In this document: one piece after another, positions 8,326 to 16,838 of the stretch | How positions within the stretch are numbered: position 1 is the first letter of the stretch | Layout: each line of letters starts with the position of its first letter | DNA from: Brevibacterium sanguinis | GTDB taxonomy: Bacteria > Actinomycetota > Actinomycetes > Actinomycetales > Brevibacteriaceae | Reading direction: 5' to 3' | Assembly: GCF_003315415.1 (NCBI RefSeq) | Contig: NZ_QNSB01000003.1 | Coordinates: forward strand, 1-64,000 | Length of the DNA stretch: 64,000 bases | Notes under the pieces: generated by a model | Told to the model about the DNA's origin: nothing | Databases searched by the model: none | The model's input: the letters and a program-made list of their open reading frames with translations, nothing else | Position numbers and translations under genes: made by a program

Positions 8326-9774
8326 TCAGGGTGCGGCGACGTCCTGGCTCTGGCGCTGATCCATGGTGGGGGAGGTGTCGATGCCACGGGCGTTGAGCTT
8401 CTTCTTCACCAGCGGCCAGAACACGACGAGGGCGACTGTGGCGATGAGGCTCGTCGAGACCTGTGCCCGCCCGGTCTCGCCGAGGCACATGATGATGACG
8501 ACCCCGAGCACGACGGCGATGAGGAAGAAATTGAGGATCGGGGTCATCCACGATCTGATCGGCAGGGCAGCGCGCTCCTCGGGAGTGAGCTTGACTCGCA
8601 TCCGCCACTGGGCGAGGGCGATGAACACGTAGACGAAGAGCGCCACGAGGCCGCCGGAATTCATGATGAAGTCGAAGATGCCAGATGAAGGAACCGCGAA
8701 GTTCGCGACGACCGCGGCGAGAGCCCCGAGGCTGGAGGCGATGAGGGCGGCCACCGGGACGTTGTTCTTCGACCGCTTCGTGATGAAATGAGGTGCGTAG
8801 CCCTTGTCCGCGAGCGAGACGAACATGCGTGAGGCCGAGTAGAGTCCGGAATTGAGCACGGAGATGACGGCCGTGAAGAGGACGATCGTCATGATCTGCT
8901 CGGCGCCGGGCAGGCCGAAGAGTCCGTAGACGTAGGCGAACGGGGCGACATCGAGCGGGTCGGGGAGCTGGTTCCACGGGGTCGCCATGACGATGATGAG
9001 CACGGCGCCCACGAAGAAGAGCATGATGCGCCAGATCACGGTGACCGTCGCCTGATTGATGCCGCGGGCGGGATCGACGGATTCCGCGGCTGCCATGACC
9101 GCGATCTCAGTGCCGAAGTAGGAGAAGATCACCGTGGCCACCCCGATCATGACCGCGCTGTAGCCCATGGGGGCGAAGCCCCCGTGGGACCAGAGATTCG
9201 GAACGGCGAAGTCCGCGTCCGGCCACAGGCCGAAGGCGAAGAGCGCACCGACGACGAGGAAGACGACGATGGTGATGACCTTGATGCTGGCGAGCCAGAA
9301 CTCGACCTCGCCGAAGACACGCACGGAGAGGATATTGGTGCCGATGAAGACGAGGACGAGGATCAGCGCCCAGAGCCATTCGGGAAGCACGGGGAACCAA
9401 GCGACCAGCAGTCCGCCGCCGACCACCGCTTCATAGGCGATGACTCCCACCCAGAAGTACCAGTACAGCCATCCGACGAGATAGGCGGCCCAGCCGCCCA
9501 TGCTCTCATTCGCATACTCCATGAAGGATCCGACAGAGGGTTTGCGCGCGGACATCTCGCCGAGCATGCGCATGGCGAGGAACACGAGCACGCCGCCGAT
9601 GAGGTAGGACAGGATCGCCGCCGGACCCGTCGAGCGGATCACATTGCCCGAGCCGACGAACAGGCTGGCGCCGATGATCCCGCCGAGGGTGATCATCGTG
9701 ATGTGCCTGTTGCGGAGCTTCGCCTTGGTGACGACGGGCGCGCCGCCGTCCGCGTCTGATGACGAGGTGTGCAT
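8326..9774 (-). CDS. Amino-acid permease of the APC superfamily (AAT/GabP type)
   Basis: 482 aa with twelve predicted helices. The N-terminus RNRHITMITLGGIIGASLFVG is the diagnostic AAT-family signature (GABA, lysine, aromatic and asparagine permeases), and the helix 1-2 region GSGNVIRSTGPAAILSYLIGG and SYFGTEIAVMAAAES in helix 6 agree. It imports an amino acid with protons across the inner membrane. GABA permease is the closest named relative I recognise, but substrate assignment within this family is unreliable. It stands alone; the KDG kinase gene upstream ends 153 bases away with hairpins in between. Confidence 0.88.
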   Translation of the reverse strand: MHTSSSDADGGAPVVTKAKLRNRHITMITLGGIIGASLFVGSGNVIRSTGPAAILSYLIGGVLVFLAMRMLGEMSARKPSVGSFMEYANESMGGWAAYLVGWLYWYFWVGVIAYEAVVGGGLLVAWFPVLPEWLWALILVLVFIGTNILSVRVFGEVEFWLASIKVITIVVFLVVGALFAFGLWPDADFAVPNLWSHGGFAPMGYSAVMIGVATVIFSYFGTEIAVMAAAESVDPARGINQATVTVIWRIMLFFVGAVLIIVMATPWNQLPDPLDVAPFAYVYGLFGLPGAEQIMTIVLFTAVISVLNSGLYSASRMFVSLADKGYAPHFITKRSKNNVPVAALIASSLGALAAVVANFAVPSSGIFDFIMNSGGLVALFVYVFIALAQWRMRVKLTPEERAALPIRSWMTPILNFFLIAVVLGVVIIMCLGETGRAQVSTSLIATVALVVFWPLVKKKLNARGIDTSPTMDQRQSQDVAAP

Positions 9775-9861
9775 GGAGTTCTCTCTCTGCGTGTCGAGAG
9801 GATCCGCGCCGTCGGCGGCGGGCCGGTCGTGGCGAGGATCCTGTGGTTCGAAGTGTGATGA

Positions 9862-9920
9862 CGAGATGGGATCTTACCCGTCTCGGGCCATGTCCGGAGT
9901 CGCTCCGACCGACCCGGACA
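9862..9920 (-). terminator. Two hairpins downstream of the sugar-acid operon
   Basis: Directly after the KDG kinase stop (9928), reading leftward, TGTCCGG/CCGGACA pair (9891-9897 with 9914-9920), followed by CGAGATGGG/CCCGTCTCG (9862-9870 with 9877-9885, one G:U, 6-base loop). No T-run follows, as is common in high-GC actinobacteria. Likely end of the 18308-9928 transcript. Confidence 0.5.
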
Positions 9921-9927
9921 GCTCCTT

Positions 9928-10956
9928 CTACCGCAGCACGGGATCCGTCCCGCCGGCGATGAACCCGTCCAGTTCCTCCGGCGTGGGGGAGGCCTCCCAG
10001 TCGCCCGGTATGGTGCACATCAACGCACCGCACGCGTTCGCTCGGGTCAGCTTCTGGTCGATCGGCCAATCCTGCACATCTCCGCTGAGGTATCCGGCGA
10101 CGAAGGCGTCACCGGCACCCACCGTATCGACGACATCGACCGGATGGCCGGCAGCGATGAACGAGGAGCCGTCGAAGCAGCTGGTGGCGCCGAATGGTCC
10201 GCGCTTGACCACGACTTCGCGTCTCCCGTCGGGATCGAAGGTTCGCACGAGGCCGTCAATCCCCTCGTCGTCATCCTCCAGGTTCCTGGCTCGGGCGAGC
10301 AGGGACTCGAGAGTTTCGTTCGCCGTCCCGGGCGTCCTCGGGGAGACGAGTGCGATCTCCTCCGGTGACCCGAACACCAGATCCGCAGACGAGGCCAGTT
10401 CGCCGATGACCTCCGCCGCCTCATCCGCCGACGCGAGCGACGGCCGGTAGTTGATGTCAAGACTGATCCTGACCCCGGCGACGCGAGCACGTCGGGTGAC
10501 GTCGAGGCAGGCGGCTCGAGCGGAGTCCGACAGCAGCGGAGTGATGCCGGTCAGGTGCACGAGGGAGGCGCTCTCGACCACCCCGGGTCCGACATCGGTC
10601 GGATTGAGGCGGGACCCGGCGGAGTTCGCACGGTAGTAGCTGACTCGGGAGGTCCCGCGGCCGCGGAACTCCTTGAGCATGAGCCCGGTCGGAGCATCCG
10701 GGTCGAGGGTGGCTCGGACGTCGACGCCCTCCCCGCGGATCTCGCGCACGACGCGGTTGCCCAGGGAGTCGTCGCCGACCCGACCGACCCACGACACGGG
10801 GACCCCGAGGCGGACGAGTCCGACGGCGACATTCGATTCGGCGCCGCCGATTCCCACTTGGGCGTGGGCCACGTGTGCGAAGGACCCCACATGTGAACCG
10901 GTGATGAGTCCCATCGTCTCACCGAGGGTGAGGACGGAACCGTCGCTCGTCAGCAT
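9928..10956 (-). CDS. kdgK: 2-keto-3-deoxygluconate kinase (PfkB family)
   Basis: 342-aa ribokinase-family sugar kinase. The N-terminus VLTLGETMGLI, the GGAESNVAVGLVRLG segment, and GAGDAFVAGYLSG with the catalytic Asp (about residue 283) identify a PfkB kinase of the KDG/fructokinase group. Start ATG 10956 has GGGGAG 9 bases upstream and overlaps the aldolase stop by 7 bases; ATG 10983 would add nine residues. Placed after ManD and KDPG aldolase, it should phosphorylate 2-keto-3-deoxy-D-gluconate to KDPG, the last activation step before cleavage. It is the final gene of the operon. Confidence 0.9.
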   Translation of the reverse strand: MLTSDGSVLTLGETMGLITGSHVGSFAHVAHAQVGIGGAESNVAVGLVRLGVPVSWVGRVGDDSLGNRVVREIRGEGVDVRATLDPDAPTGLMLKEFRGRGTSRVSYYRANSAGSRLNPTDVGPGVVESASLVHLTGITPLLSDSARAACLDVTRRARVAGVRISLDINYRPSLASADEAAEVIGELASSADLVFGSPEEIALVSPRTPGTANETLESLLARARNLEDDDEGIDGLVRTFDPDGRREVVVKRGPFGATSCFDGSSFIAAGHPVDVVDTVGAGDAFVAGYLSGDVQDWPIDQKLTRANACGALMCTIPGDWEASPTPEELDGFIAGGTDPVLR

Positions 10957-11606
10957 CGGGAACGACTCCCCGTCCCCGTGCACACCTCGACGAACGCGCG
11001 CGTCCGCTCGGCCAGTTCACCGAGGTCGCCGCCCTTGAGGGCGTCTCCGAGCAGGGGACCGCCGACGCTCACCGCGGCCGCGCCTGCGGCCAGCCATTCG
11101 CGCGCAGAGTCGAGGTCCACCCCGCCCGAGGGCACGACGACCATGTCCGGGAACGGCCCGCGCAGGTCCTTGACGTAGCCGGCGCCGAGCCGGCCGGCCG
11201 GGAACACCTTGACCGCGGCAACCCCGCGGCTCCACGAGGAGAACAGTTCGCTGGGAGTGAATCCGCCGGGGATCAGCGGCACGGACCTGTCCAGGGCGCG
11301 GTCGATGACGGCAGGGTCGGTGACCGGAGTGACCAGGTACTTCGCACCCGCGGCGACCGCCTCGTTGACCTGCTCGGGCGTCGTGATCGTCCCGACCCCG
11401 AAGTCGACAGTTGGGCCGTGCTCGGTGATCAGCGTCGGAAGGAGAGCGAAGACGTCGGGCGTGGTCAGGGTCAGTTCGAAGCTCCTGACCCCGGCCTCGG
11501 CCATGGTGGCGATGACCGGGGGAAGGTCCTCGGCGCGCTGTCCGCGGAGGACGACGACGAGGCGGGATTCGGAGGTGTTTTCGGGAAGTGTCTGTCGGGT
11601 GGTCAT
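10950..11606 (-). CDS. eda: KDPG aldolase (2-dehydro-3-deoxyphosphogluconate aldolase)
   Basis: 218-aa class I aldolase that splits KDPG into pyruvate and glyceraldehyde 3-phosphate. The Schiff-base lysine lies in AAVKVFPAGRLG (about 133), the catalytic Glu in SFELTLTTPD (about 42), and the phosphate-binding end PSGGVDLDSAREWLAAGA is present. ATG 11606 is preferred (AAAGGA 7 bases upstream); a GTG at 11624 overlapping the ManD stop as GTGA would add six residues. Upstream ManD makes KDG and downstream KdgK makes KDPG, which supports the specific assignment over other Eda-like aldolases. Confidence 0.92.
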   Translation of the reverse strand: MTTRQTLPENTSESRLVVVLRGQRAEDLPPVIATMAEAGVRSFELTLTTPDVFALLPTLITEHGPTVDFGVGTITTPEQVNEAVAAGAKYLVTPVTDPAVIDRALDRSVPLIPGGFTPSELFSSWSRGVAAVKVFPAGRLGAGYVKDLRGPFPDMVVVPSGGVDLDSAREWLAAGAAAVSVGGPLLGDALKGGDLGELAERTRAFVEVCTGTGSRSRC

Positions 11607-11620
11607 CTTTGGTCCTTTGC

Positions 11621-12865
11621 TCACCAGTCGTGCAGGGAACCGTCGAGGAGACGGTTGACCGGCAGATACGCGGCGGTGTAGGGGTACTGGGCAGCGAGTT
11701 CCTCGTCGAGTTCGACGCCGAGGCCGGGAGTCTCACCGGGATGGAGGAACCCACGGTCGAAGGCGTATGAGGTCCTGAACACCTCGAGTGTCGTGTCGCT
11801 GTGGGGCATGTACTCTTGGATCCCGAAGTTGTGGATGGCCAGACCCAGATGCAGGGCCGCGGCCATGCCGATCGGGGAGATGTCGGTGGGACCGTGCATG
11901 CCCGAGCGGATCCCGTAGATGCCGGCGAAGTCGAGGAGCTTCTTCATCGCCGTGATCCCGCCGGTGTGCGTGACCGCCGATCGGACGTAGTCGATGAGGC
12001 GGTCGGTGATGAGGGTCTGGTAGTCGAAGACCGAGTTGAAGACCTCGCCGGTGGCCAGGGGAGTCGTCGAGTGCTGACGGATGAGGCGCACGGCTTCCTG
12101 GTCCTCGGCGGGGGTGGAGTCCTCGAGCCAGAACAGATCATAGGGCTCCAGCGACTTCGCCAGCCGTGCCGCCTCGATCGGCGAGAGCCTGTGATGTCCG
12201 TCGTGGAGGAGGCGCAGCCCGGGCCCGAACTCCTCCCGCACCTGGGCGAAGACCTGGGGGATGTGGTTGAGGTAGGCGTGGGTGTCCCAGTCCTCTTCCT
12301 GCGGCCGGGTCGCGGCTGCTCCGTCGACGCCGCGGTGAGCCGGTTCGTAATCGTACTTCTGGCCGGGCTTCGCGGTGGCCGAGACCCCGTACACGGAGTT
12401 GAGGCCGGGTACCCCGGTCTGGATCCGCACGGCGGTGTAGCCCTGGTCGACGTATCCGCGGATCGCGGCCGACAGCGCCGCGTAGTCGGACCCCGAGGCA
12501 TGGGCGTAGACCCGCAGCCCGTCGCGGCTGGCTCCGCCGAGGAGCTGGTAGAGGGGCACGCCTGCGCGTTTGGCCTTGATGTCCCACAGAGCCATGTCGA
12601 TCGCGGCGATCGCGGCCATGGTCACCGGGCCACGCCGCCAGTACGCTCCCCGGTAGAAGTACTGCCAGGTGTCCTCGATACGGTTCTCGTCGCGCCCGAT
12701 GAGCGCGCTGACGAGGTGGTCGCCGAGGTAGGACGCGACGGAGAGCTCACGACCATTGAGCGTCGCATCGCCCCAGCCGACGAATCCGTCGTCCGTGGTG
12801 ATCTTGAGGGTGACGAAGTTGCGTCCGGGACTGGTGACGATGACCTCGGCGTTCGAGATGCTCAC
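11621..12865 (-). CDS. manD: D-mannonate dehydratase, enolase superfamily (ManD/RspA)
   Basis: 414 aa, the ManD length, converting D-mannonate (some members D-gluconate) to KDG with Mg2+. The second metal-ligand set is visible: Asp in [11 protein letters not shown] (about 220, with the catalytic His), Glu in WLEDSTP (about 245), Glu in ATGEVFNS (about 271), and the His of [10 protein letters not shown] (about 321). The loop after that His reads HGPTD; as I recall, characterised ManDs with Pro here are slow enzymes tied to L-gulonate or L-idonate use, and those with Ala are fast. The start overlaps the MFS stop as ATGA. Confidence 0.93.
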   Translation of the reverse strand: MSISNAEVIVTSPGRNFVTLKITTDDGFVGWGDATLNGRELSVASYLGDHLVSALIGRDENRIEDTWQYFYRGAYWRRGPVTMAAIAAIDMALWDIKAKRAGVPLYQLLGGASRDGLRVYAHASGSDYAALSAAIRGYVDQGYTAVRIQTGVPGLNSVYGVSATAKPGQKYDYEPAHRGVDGAAATRPQEEDWDTHAYLNHIPQVFAQVREEFGPGLRLLHDGHHRLSPIEAARLAKSLEPYDLFWLEDSTPAEDQEAVRLIRQHSTTPLATGEVFNSVFDYQTLITDRLIDYVRSAVTHTGGITAMKKLLDFAGIYGIRSGMHGPTDISPIGMAAALHLGLAIHNFGIQEYMPHSDTTLEVFRTSYAFDRGFLHPGETPGLGVELDEELAAQYPYTAAYLPVNRLLDGSLHDW

Positions 12866-14265
12866 AGTGGTCGCTTCCTTTCGTGGGATTCGGTGGTGTC
12901 TGTAAGAGATGACGTGTCGAGTTCGTGCTCATGGTTGTCGTCTGCTTGCCATTGAGCGTATTCCAGTCCATCACGGCGACTCGGAGCGGTCTCGGGGAGG
13001 AACTGGATCGCAACGATACTGATGATCACGAGTGCGGCAACATACAGTGCTGACCAGAGATAGGACCCGTTGCCGACGACGAGCAATGCGGTAGCAACAA
13101 CCGTGAATGGTCCGCTCGCAAGCATCGCACCGAACTGCCACACCACGGATACTCCCGAGTATCGTGCCTGAGCGGGGAAGAGCTCGGGGAAGAACGATGC
13201 TTGCGGTGCATAGGTGCCGGCATGACCCAGGGCGAGGCCGGCCGCGAGCAACGCGGCGATCACTGCGAAGTTCTCTGTCTCGACAGCGAGAAACGCCGGC
13301 CAGATGAGGACGAGGTTGATTACGGCGGCTGCAAGGTAGACCGGTTTGCGGCCCACTTTGTCGGTGAGTCGGCCGAGCAGCGGAATAGCCACGATTTCGC
13401 AGATGATCGCCACGATTACGGCGTCAAGGATGATCTGCGAGTTGTATCCGGAATTGTTCGCATAAGCGACGAGGAATACGGTGTAGAACGGGAAGACCGC
13501 CGCCTCGACGAACTTGGTGAGCATGCCGCCGATGACTTCGCGTCGATTGCGGGTCATGATCACTTTGAGCGGTGCTTTGGTCGACTTCTGCTTCTTCTTG
13601 ATGTTCTGGAAGGACTTCGATTCGGGTACTCGGCTGCGAATGTACAACCCGATTGCAACGACGAATATGCTCAGGAGGAAGGGAACACGCCACCCCCATT
13701 CCATGAAGGAGTCGTGGTCCATCGCACCCATCAGCCAGGCGAAGAGGACCGTCGGGATGAGGTAGGCGACGGGAGAGCCCAATTGGACGAAACTTGCGTA
13801 GAATCCTCGACGGTTCGGTGGAGAAGCTTCCGCGGTTAGCAGCACCGCTCCACCCTGTTCCCCGCCGACTCCGAATCCCTGGATAAGCCGCACAATGACG
13901 AGAATCACTGCTGCCCAGATCCCGATAGTGTCGTAGGTCGGCATCAGTCCAACGGCGAAAGTTCCCAGTCCGGTCAGCAGGAGAGTGAAGACCAGTGCTC
14001 GTTTACGCCCGATTCGATCGCCGATGTGTCCCCAGAAGAGACCTCCTAATGGGCGTGCGAAAAATCCGACTGCGTAGGTTGCGAAAGCGGCGAGAGTTCC
14101 GACCAACTGATCAGTTTCCGGGAAGAAGATCTCATTGAACGCAAGTGCGGAAGCAGTTCCATAGATGAAGAAATCGTAGTATTCGGCGATGGTGCCGACG
14201 ACAGATGCACTGATTGTCCGTCGGAGATCCTTCGGCGTAATGGGTGATTCGACCTGGCTGGTCAT
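12862..14265 (-). CDS. MFS transporter, MHS family, lower-GC
   Basis: 467-aa twelve-helix symporter with the MHS signatures [20 protein letters not shown] and [13 protein letters not shown]. Strong ribosome site (AGAGAGGAAA) before ATG 14265. It sits inside the sugar-acid operon, overlapping manD by 4 bases, and should import one of the operon's substrates. Its base composition is clearly lower than its neighbours (for example about 50% GC in 14101-14160 against mid-60s in manD), and third positions are often A or T, so it seems a later insertion into the operon. It is the second MHS carrier in the operon and the two are only distantly similar. Confidence 0.88.
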   Translation of the reverse strand: MTSQVESPITPKDLRRTISASVVGTIAEYYDFFIYGTASALAFNEIFFPETDQLVGTLAAFATYAVGFFARPLGGLFWGHIGDRIGRKRALVFTLLLTGLGTFAVGLMPTYDTIGIWAAVILVIVRLIQGFGVGGEQGGAVLLTAEASPPNRRGFYASFVQLGSPVAYLIPTVLFAWLMGAMDHDSFMEWGWRVPFLLSIFVVAIGLYIRSRVPESKSFQNIKKKQKSTKAPLKVIMTRNRREVIGGMLTKFVEAAVFPFYTVFLVAYANNSGYNSQIILDAVIVAIICEIVAIPLLGRLTDKVGRKPVYLAAAVINLVLIWPAFLAVETENFAVIAALLAAGLALGHAGTYAPQASFFPELFPAQARYSGVSVVWQFGAMLASGPFTVVATALLVVGNGSYLWSALYVAALVIISIVAIQFLPETAPSRRDGLEYAQWQADDNHEHELDTSSLTDTTESHERKRPL

Positions 14266-14320
14266 GTCGTTTTCCTCTCTGAATCTGTCGCCTGTGACAG
14301 TTCTGGGCTGTATCGAAATT

Positions 14321-15715
14321 TCAGACCGCGTTGCGAGGATCGCGCAGGTCGCGGCCGGCCACCTCGGGCATGAGAAATGTGCCGATGAGCGGGCAGGCGG
14401 TGAAGAAGGCGAGCATCACGGCGACCGGGATCCACGATCCGGTGGTCGCGCCCACCCAGGCGGCGGCGAGGACGGGGCCGATGCCGGTGGCGATCATCGC
14501 CGCGATCTCCCGGATGATGCCGGTCGCGGTGTAGCGGTGACGGGATCCGAAGATCTCGGGCAGGGTGAGGTTCTCCAGCGATGCCAGGGCCATCACGGAG
14601 ACGTTGTGCATGACGACGTAGCCGATGAGCACGGCGGGCATCTCGGCCCCGGCGATCGCCATCATCGTCGGCACGATGAGGATGAGCGAGATGATGCTCA
14701 TCACCTGGTACATCCGGCGGCGGCCGAACCGGTCGCCGAGCGCACCGATGATCGGCACGGTGGCGAAGGCGAAGAGCGAGGACACGATGACGACGCTCGT
14801 GCCCACGGAGGCGGACATGGCGAGGGTGACGGTGATGAACGAGACCATGTAGGTCTGGAGGATGCCCGAGTTGCCGGCCTGGCCGAAGCGCAGGAGGAAC
14901 GCGGGGACCATGGCCCGCCACTTGTTCTGGGACAGTGCTTCGAGCATCGCGGTGTCGTTCTCGGCTTCTGCCTTGGACCGGACCTCGTCCTTGGTCAGGG
15001 CGATGCCGTGCTCGACGTGGGTGCTGTCCTCGAACACCGGGCTCTCCTTGAGGCGCAGCCGGATCCACACGGCGAACAGGAGGATGAGGGCGCTGGCGAG
15101 GAACGGGATGCGCCAGCCCCAGCTGAGCAGCTGCTCCTCGGTGAGGACGGCGACGAGGATGCCCCAGATCGCCGAGGCGCCCAGTGTCCCGCAGTTGGTG
15201 CCGAGGGCGACGAGGGAGGCGATGATTCCGCGGCGGTTCTTCGGCGCGTACTCGGCGAGCATGACACCGGCGCCCGAGATCTCGGCTCCGGCGCCGAATC
15301 CCTGCACCAGGCGGAGGACGACGAGGAGGATGGGGGCGAGGATGCCGACCTGGTGAGCGGTGGGCAGGGCGCCGATGAGTGTGGTGGCACCGCCCATCAG
15401 GGCGATCGTGATGAAGAGGACCTTGGTCCGTCCCACCTTGTCGCCGAGGCGGCCGAAGTACCAGGCGCCCAGCGGCCGGGCCAGGTAGCCCACCGCGTAG
15501 GTGGCCATGGCGGAGACGACGGCCAGGGCCGGGCTCTCGCCGACGAAGAAGAGCTGCCCGAACACGAGCGCGGCGGCCAGCGAGTAGAGCTGGAAGTCCA
15601 TGAACTCGAGGGCGGTTCCCAGCCATCCGGACATTGCGGCGCGCACGAGGTCCGTGGTGCTGCGCTTCGCGACGGCCGGATCGTCCATCGCGGGCTGATT
15701 GGTGGAAGCAGACAT
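14321..15715 (-). CDS. MFS transporter, MHS family, in sugar-acid operon
   Basis: 464-aa carrier with the MHS-like start AMSGWLGTALEFMDFQLYSLAAAL, the helix 2-3 loop FGRLGDKVGRTKVL and the motif RLVQGFGAGAEISGAGVMLAEYAP. AAGGA lies 6 bases before ATG 15715; ATG 15718 is adjacent and adds one Met. GC content matches the core operon genes, so this may be the original carrier of the pathway and the 12862-14265 gene a second one. The gap to the downstream carrier is 55 bases. Confidence 0.87.
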   Translation of the reverse strand: MSASTNQPAMDDPAVAKRSTTDLVRAAMSGWLGTALEFMDFQLYSLAAALVFGQLFFVGESPALAVVSAMATYAVGYLARPLGAWYFGRLGDKVGRTKVLFITIALMGGATTLIGALPTAHQVGILAPILLVVLRLVQGFGAGAEISGAGVMLAEYAPKNRRGIIASLVALGTNCGTLGASAIWGILVAVLTEEQLLSWGWRIPFLASALILLFAVWIRLRLKESPVFEDSTHVEHGIALTKDEVRSKAEAENDTAMLEALSQNKWRAMVPAFLLRFGQAGNSGILQTYMVSFITVTLAMSASVGTSVVIVSSLFAFATVPIIGALGDRFGRRRMYQVMSIISLILIVPTMMAIAGAEMPAVLIGYVVMHNVSVMALASLENLTLPEIFGSRHRYTATGIIREIAAMIATGIGPVLAAAWVGATTGSWIPVAVMLAFFTACPLIGTFLMPEVAGRDLRDPRNAV

Positions 15716-15737
15716 CATTGTTCCTTCAGTGATCGGT

Positions 15738-15757
15738 CGGCGCCTTCGTCGGCGCCG
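15738..15757 (-). terminator. Intra-operon hairpin
   Basis: Perfect 7-bp stem CGGCGCC/GGCGCCG with a 6-base loop between the dehydrogenase gene and the MFS gene. No T-run. Could be a processing site or attenuator that lowers expression of the downstream carriers. Confidence 0.35.
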
Positions 15758-15792
15758 GTGAGCTTGGCAGTGCTGAGAACTGGTTCGGCCGG

Positions 15793-16812
15793 TCAGCCGG
15801 TGGGTTCCTCGAATTCGATGAGGACCTTTCCGGAGGCGGCCGAGTCCTTGGCGATTCCGAATGCGGATTCCGCCTCGGCGGCGGGGACGACGTGGGTGAC
15901 GACCTGGCCGATCGCAGGCTCGGCAGCGAGCAGCTCGATCGCGTCGTCGATCTCGGTGGAGAAGCGGAAGCTGCCGCGCAGCTGGACCTCCTTCGACACG
16001 AGGGCGGCGAGATTGACGCTGATCGGGGCGTCGGCGAGCATCCCCACCTGGACGACCACGCCGGCCCTCGTCGCCGAGGTCACCGCCTGGGACAGCGAGG
16101 CCGGCGCGGCCGAGCATTCGAAGACGAGCGGGAACGAGGAGGTGGGAATCTCATCGGTGCCGATGAGAAAGGTCTCATGGGCGCCGAGGCCGCGGGCGCG
16201 GTCAAGCGCCGGCGTCTGGATGTCACCGACGGCGACGTGCTCCACCCCGCGGGCGACCAGGGCCGCGACGACGAGGAGCCCGACCGGCCCGGCGCCGAGG
16301 ACGAGCGCCCGTCCGCCCAGCTGCTCTCCGGCGACGGTGAGCGCATGGAGGGCGACGCCGAGGGGCTCGGCCAGAGCCGCGTCGCGCAGTGACAGTCCTG
16401 CGGGCAGGGCGCGCAGCATGTGTTTGTCGACGATGAGGTACTCGGCGGCACCGCCCTGCCGGTGAGGCACGGTCGCGGCGCTGCCGAGGTAGTCCCCGCC
16501 CGGCCACAGATGCGGGTGCGAAGGGATCTCCTCGACGGGTTCACCAAAGCGGGCGGGGTGGACGGTCACCGGGGTGCCGACCGTCCACTCGCCGGACGGG
16601 TCGGTCACGACCGTGGCGGAGAGTTCATGACCGGGCGTGAAGGGCTCACGGATGAGGTTCTCGCCGTTCCTGCCGTGGAAGTAGTAGTGGAGGTCGGAGC
16701 CGCAGATGCCGACGAAGCGCACGCGCAGCAGGACCTCACCGTCGCCGGGTTCGGGAACGGCGCGGTCCTCGAGGCGCATGTCCTCGGCGCCGTGGATGAG
16801 TAGGGTCTTCAT
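15793..16812 (-). CDS. Zinc-type alcohol dehydrogenase, L-idonate/L-gulonate 5-dehydrogenase-like
   Basis: 339-aa medium-chain dehydrogenase. The catalytic zinc ligands are visible (Cys37 in GICGSD, His62-Glu63 in PGHE), as is the Rossmann motif LGAGPVGLL. The HYYFHGRNGENLIREPFTPGHE segment matches L-idonate 5-dehydrogenases. The four-cysteine structural-zinc lobe of the family is replaced by a cysteine-free loop (HPARFGEP through PSHPHLWPGGDYLGS, about 80-110). Strong AGGAG before ATG 16812. With ManD and a mannonate oxidoreductase beside it, oxidation of L-gulonate at C5 to D-fructuronate is the most economical role; L-idonate to 5-ketogluconate is the alternative. Confidence 0.87.
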   Translation of the reverse strand: MKTLLIHGAEDMRLEDRAVPEPGDGEVLLRVRFVGICGSDLHYYFHGRNGENLIREPFTPGHELSATVVTDPSGEWTVGTPVTVHPARFGEPVEEIPSHPHLWPGGDYLGSAATVPHRQGGAAEYLIVDKHMLRALPAGLSLRDAALAEPLGVALHALTVAGEQLGGRALVLGAGPVGLLVVAALVARGVEHVAVGDIQTPALDRARGLGAHETFLIGTDEIPTSSFPLVFECSAAPASLSQAVTSATRAGVVVQVGMLADAPISVNLAALVSKEVQLRGSFRFSTEIDDAIELLAAEPAIGQVVTHVVPAAEAESAFGIAKDSAASGKVLIEFEEPTG

Positions 16813-16838
16813 GGTCAGCTCCTGCGATCGTCTGCGGG

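Noticed and set aside
14189..16465. 758-aa + strand frame
   Set aside because: Lies opposite two genes with clear motifs (MHS carrier, Zn dehydrogenase); composition is His/Gly/Asp-rich and not protein-like.
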